Source: Chrysemys picta bellii (Eukaryota > Chordata > Testudines > Emydidae). From it: 64,000 nucleotides of DNA. Each line of letters starts with the position of its first letter. Position 1 is the first letter of the stretch. Below, in pieces: positions 59,991 through 64,000 of this stretch. Location of the stretch: NCBI RefSeq assembly GCF_011386835.1, contig NC_088793.1, positions 99,370,923 through 99,434,922 of the forward strand, read 5' to 3'. Both the position numbers and the translations under genes were made by a program. The notes below the pieces were generated by a model. That model was given only the letters and a program-made list of their open reading frames with translations. It was not told the origin of the DNA and did not search any database.

Positions 59991-61164
59991 CCAATACTTT
60001 CTTCTCCTGGACAGTGTGTGTTTGCCTAAATTAGTGTAGACAAATTTTAAACTGAGCTGAAATCTTCCCATCACCCCTGCATTCTGATCCACATTCATAT
60101 AATACTGTGGCAGCCTTTCCTTTTTCCAATTTGTGTTTGTGAGTTCCAAATAACAGATGAAGGCGTGAAATGAAAAGCTGCTCATATAGTATGCTGAATG
60201 CAAACCTATATTAAATTGACCACTTGATATGGTATTCCACTCTATTATGTAAAGATCCACATATGTTAATACTATTCTATAGCCACAGATGAATAATAAA
60301 AATAATTTAGATGAGGTCTTGTACAGAATGCTAGTATGGTTCTGTTGCGCCGGCAAATAGCAAAGCAGATTCAACAGTTTAATTTAGCTGAATGTGCAGC
60401 ATGTGGTACATAAAAATCAGAATAATAAAGACTTTACTGATATACTGTACTGGTGTATAGGAAGTGATTTAGATCAGCATAGTTATGCAAAGAAATTAAA
60501 TCTGGGCATGAAACCACAGTCTTTGTCCACAGAGAAGCTGATCACGTGTTCAGTAGCTGGCATGTTATGTGCATTCTTAGGGTCTGATCCTGAGAGGTGC
60601 TGAACACCCTAAACTTCCATTATATTGATGTGTTGGGGTTGCTCAGCAGTACTCCAGGATAGCGCCATACACCAGGAATTTTTCATGAGCAGTAAGACAG
60701 CAGTGAAATGGTGCAAGAGAACAAACACACTTTCTGTTCTCCGACAGTCCCACCAGCCTCCCCTCCATTTGTAATCTTTTTATACAGATAATTAATTGAT
60801 TTAATTATACAGATTAATTAAGAAAAAATAAACCAGCAACACTTTTCACTGTTCCCCTTCCTCCTGGAAACTGTTCTAAAATGCATGTGGTGCACTCTGC
60901 TGGCTGCTTTGGTAATCATTATTTTTCAATTAGTTCATGATGAATTATTGGTGCATTTTTTGAGATTATCCTTATAAAGACTAATACACATATGAATTAA
61001 TCTAAAACAAATCTCCGTATAGTTTTGATTGGATGAGGTTCTTGTTTGATTTGTTGCTTTTGGCTGATATGTAGCTGCTGTGTTTAACATAGAGGTGGCC
61101 GCGTTTCAGTGGTGGATAAAGTGCACTCATTTATCTGCTTTTTACAACAGATGTCTGGGAAAAG
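59991..61164. other. Intergenic sequence without recognised features
   Basis: A/T-rich, no frame with family support. Confidence 0.45.
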
Positions 61165-61400
61165 TGGATAGCCTAGTGGCGAAGCATGAGACTTGGAAGT
61201 CAATAGTCCTTGGCTTCATTCCTAGACCAGTCATTTACTTTTTGTGACCTTGTACAAGCCACCTAACCGCTCCCTGCCTCCGTTTACCCATCTATACAAT
61301 AAGATTAATAATATGCATATTACAGAGCTGTTTGAGGCCTATTTAATCCTTGTTAAATTGTTTTAAAAGTCACTCCCGCTGTGCAAAGTATTGTTATTTG
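61165..61400 (+). mobile_element. MIR-type SINE
   Basis: gtggatagcctagtggcgaa, ttttgtgaccttgtacaagc, gcctccgtttacccatctat and the tail cagagctgtttgaggc. Confidence 0.8.
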
Positions 61401-61789
61401 TTAGTCTTTTCATGCATGTTACATTGAGGATAAAATTATGCCAATTTGGACTGAACAGTATGTATTAATGAGGGCAGGGTAATGTCTTCAGGATCAAATG
61501 CTAAATCTCTTGTGCTTGAGTTCTGGTTAGTGACTCAACCTGAGATACAGGAAGTTTGGGGAGAACTATATGACAAAACCTATGCTTTGGACCCAGGTCA
61601 CCTCTGGCTAGTGAAAATCAGTGTTGAGGAGCTAGGCCCATTTTCAGTGCTGACTGTCAATACCTCCATTACAGTGGGCAGATTGCTGCCTTCTCTTAAG
61701 GAAGCTCTGAGAACAGTTTTAGTTCAAGAAACTACCACGTGGCCCTGACTAATGTGGCCAATTATAAGGCTAAACTAAATCTTCCAATT

Positions 61790-62500
61790 TTTGTTAACAC
61801 AATTCTTGTCATCTTGTCTTTTCAATATCCAACCGCCTTAAATCTCCTTAACCCAGTCAAGTCTGGGTTTTAACCTGGGTATGGCATGGAGAGTGCACTG
61901 GTTGCATTAGTGGCCAATGATGGATGCAGATCAGGTGTCCATTCGAATACTGTTCTCCATGAGGAGTTGTTGATTTGCCTGCAGACTGTAGCAGGTATGG
62001 GGGAGACTGCTCAGATACTTTCTTGCTGCATGTTCCCAGAGGAAGGCTTTTGTGCAGTTCCTTTCTTGCACTGAGGATGCTCTCACATGGGGTTTCAGAA
62101 GCTTCTATTTTATCTCCCTTCTTGTACAATGGGTGTATGGGACCATTGTTAGGATCAGTGTGAGGCAGAAGCTGTGATGTATTCAGTATGCTGATAACTC
62201 AAGTCTGTGTTTCATCCAATCCAGCCAGTGAACTGAATGCTGTATCCAGTGTCTGGTGGATACACTGGGAGTTGGATGAGAGTTAGTTGGCTCAAGCTTT
62301 AACCAAGTGAGATGGAAATGATGCTGGTAGATAGGGAGAAGCTATCTGAAAAAATCCAGATGATATCTGCTGCTTTGATTAAAGATGTGTGTCTGCCACT
62401 TGTTAATATTCGGTTCACAGGAAACCTGTGGATACAACTAGTTCTCAGGCCAGTCTTGGATGATCAGGTCTGAGGGGGCCAGGATGGCTTTTGTCAATTT
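61790..62500 (+). mobile_element. LINE remnant, probably L2-like
   Basis: A plus-strand reading around 62188 gives QYADNSSLCFIQSSQ, a decayed form of the YADDTQLYLS reverse transcriptase motif. Upstream gcagttcctttcttgcactg fits the preceding part. Many stops and frame changes; borders approximate. Confidence 0.6.
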
Positions 62501-62514
62501 ACATCTGGCTAGGA

Positions 62515-62660
62515 GTTAGCAACCAATTATTTCAGATGCTCTCCAAGTCACTTTGCAGTTTGGCTCTGTCCTCTTTTCTTTGTTACCCCTCCAATTTTGC
62601 TATTGCCTGTATATTTGATCACAGCTGAATGTACACCAGAGAAACACCTGTTAAAGTAAA
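62515..62660 (-). mobile_element. Old CR1-like fragment
   Basis: tttgcagtttggctctgtcc, ttacccctccaattttgcta resemble inverted CR1/L3 sequence seen also at 16540-17170. Confidence 0.4.
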
Positions 62661-62870
62661 ACATGAAGCAGCCAGGCAAGATAGAAAGGTGCTTTTTTTT
62701 TTAGCTTAGTCAGTCAAAAAAGCCTATGAAAATAGTGAGTTCTGGATTGGGACACAGCTATCTGGAAATGTCACTGCATGAAGATAATAGATGCTTCAAA
62801 CTGCAAGAAGCGCAATTGCATGGACCACCATTGGTCCACTGACCACAGTTTGAAAATCATTGCCCTAATG

Positions 62871-62978
62871 AGGAGTCCAGTGGCACCTTAAAAACTGACG
62901 GATTTATTCAGGCATAAGCTTTCGTGGGTAGTCTTTGTTGTTTTTGTGGATACAGATTAACATGGCTACCCTCTGATA
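62871..62978 (+). mobile_element. SINE-like copy with inverted body (twin-priming form)
   Basis: Exact 13-bp duplication cattgccctaatg (62858-62870, 62979-62991). Body in antisense (aggagtccagtggcacctta to aagctttcgtgggta) is followed by the tail in sense (ctttgttgtttttgtggata, cagattaacatggctaccct). Body and tail are each present once, so this is a simple internal inversion, with the switch near gactcc|ttgttg. Confidence 0.88.
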
Positions 62979-62991
62979 CATTGCCCTAATG

Positions 62992-64000
62992 GGATAATAT
63001 CTATTCCTCAGAAGTATTCCTCTGATCTACTACTGGTCTTAGTGTCCTAGAGAATTGAAGTCCCCAAATCGCTGCCAGTCTTGGGTTTCCTGACAAGTTG
63101 CCAGACTCATTCTTGCTACACTTGCAGATTGTAGAAATGATCAAATGAAGAAATCCAAGTAATGTATACAATATTACCATGCCTTGGGCGTAAATTGGTT
63201 CTGACAGCACAGCTGAGCACTCAAATTTTACAGTTAAGTTTGATTATAAGTATCTAACTTTATGTCACTTCAGTTTTTTGATTCTGGAGTTGAATTCTTA
63301 GTACAGATTCTTGTAGCTAGAACTGGTCAAATATTGAACAAAAATATTTGCATACATTCATCAGAATAAAAACTGGGACTTTCCTTTGATACTATTTGTC
63401 CCCTTTTATTTGCTTTTCACAAGCATTCATCTAAGTGAAATTTATTTCACATGAATATTCATAGGAAGGAAAATCACTGTGAAGAATTGTGCAACTGTTT
63501 GCACTAGAAATCATGATGGGCATATGCAGATGGCTCTTTGTGGGTTTGGGAATCAGCCAATCAGCTGAAAAAATACCACTCATACAGCATGAATTGTGAA
63601 TCCTCAAAGTGACAGCTATGGTGAATTGTGTGTAGGCTAACACAACCATGTAAATTATTCACAAATAATTTTAAATAAGTAGCAGATTTGTAAAAGTTAA
63701 TCCTGTTAACAGTCAAAGATTAAATTTTTGTTTGTGGCTAGCTTGCCCAGCTCTGCTTACAACAATACCCACCCTATTGTGATAGGATAGGAAAGCAATG
63801 TGATAATAGTATAGGAAGGAACAGAAAAATATAGGGCACAAGAACATATTATTAATGTCAGGTATTCTGGATGTAGTAAATTGAGTTACAAAAGGCTAAC
63901 TTAAAGAGTTTACCTAGATCAGATGCAAACTGTGTGGTTTCTGCAGAGACAACTATTTATAGGGTTTACTTAAGATTTTCACAAAAAAAGGTTTCTGTGA
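62992..64000. other. Intergenic sequence without recognised features
   Basis: Short frames only, no repeat family that I can assign. Confidence 0.45.

Noticed and set aside
1..64000. CRISPR arrays, bacterial operons, prophage or plasmid features
   Set aside because: No regularly spaced direct repeats and no prokaryotic gene layout; the DNA is vertebrate nuclear sequence.

Overview
The window looks like a piece of a turtle (Testudines) nuclear genome. Coding density is very low, exons have canonical GT-AG splice sites, and the interspersed repeats are of the kinds I associate with turtles: CR1 LINEs, tRNA-headed SINEs with a CR1-like tail, hAT, Harbinger and TA-target DNA transposons, MIR-type SINEs and solo LTRs. 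The turtle assignment is inference from memory of these families; no database search was possible.

One host gene can be supported. It is the 5' part of ARHGAP18 (Rho GTPase-activating protein 18) on the minus strand. Coding exon 1 (53959-54071), exon 2 (11200-11399), exon 3 (8454-8689) and a probable exon 4 (5847-5922) join in one frame with matching splice phases and encode about 208 residues of the N-terminal region before the RhoGAP domain. The rest of the gene lies beyond the left edge. Intron 1 is about 42.6 kb, introns 2 and 3 about 2.5 kb each. The main start codon overlaps the stop of a six-codon upstream ORF. The region 54072-64000 is upstream intergenic DNA with no second gene that I can recognise.

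Layout: 1-5846 is intron 4 (MIR, hAT with a GC-rich minisatellite). 5923-8453 is intron 3. 8690-11199 is intron 2 (a fold-back SINE). 11400-53958 is intron 1 and holds most of the repeats: a 2.7 kb CR1 with two SINEs at one target site (12131-14850), hAT elements (19510-20094, 22597-22884), TA-target elements (21753-22445, 35960-36153, 42230-42328), solo LTRs (24669-25320, 41403-42042, 44288-44625), an old CR1 (33290-34480), a class II tRNA-Ser(GCU)-like locus (35165-35245), and a dead Harbinger transposase split by an LTR and a MITE (40612-42512). Upstream of the gene lie a CR1 tail split by a hAT element (59445-59990), an L2-like LINE remnant and an inverted SINE (62871-62978).

The most unusual signal is in one SINE-like family. 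Three insertions, each inside its own target-site duplication, carry the body of the element twice in opposite orientation. One is an exact 170-bp palindrome (30921-31090). A fourth copy is a simple inversion and two others lack the 3' tail. All six break at nearly the same internal position, next to a T-rich stretch, which suggests repeated internal or twin priming at one spot.
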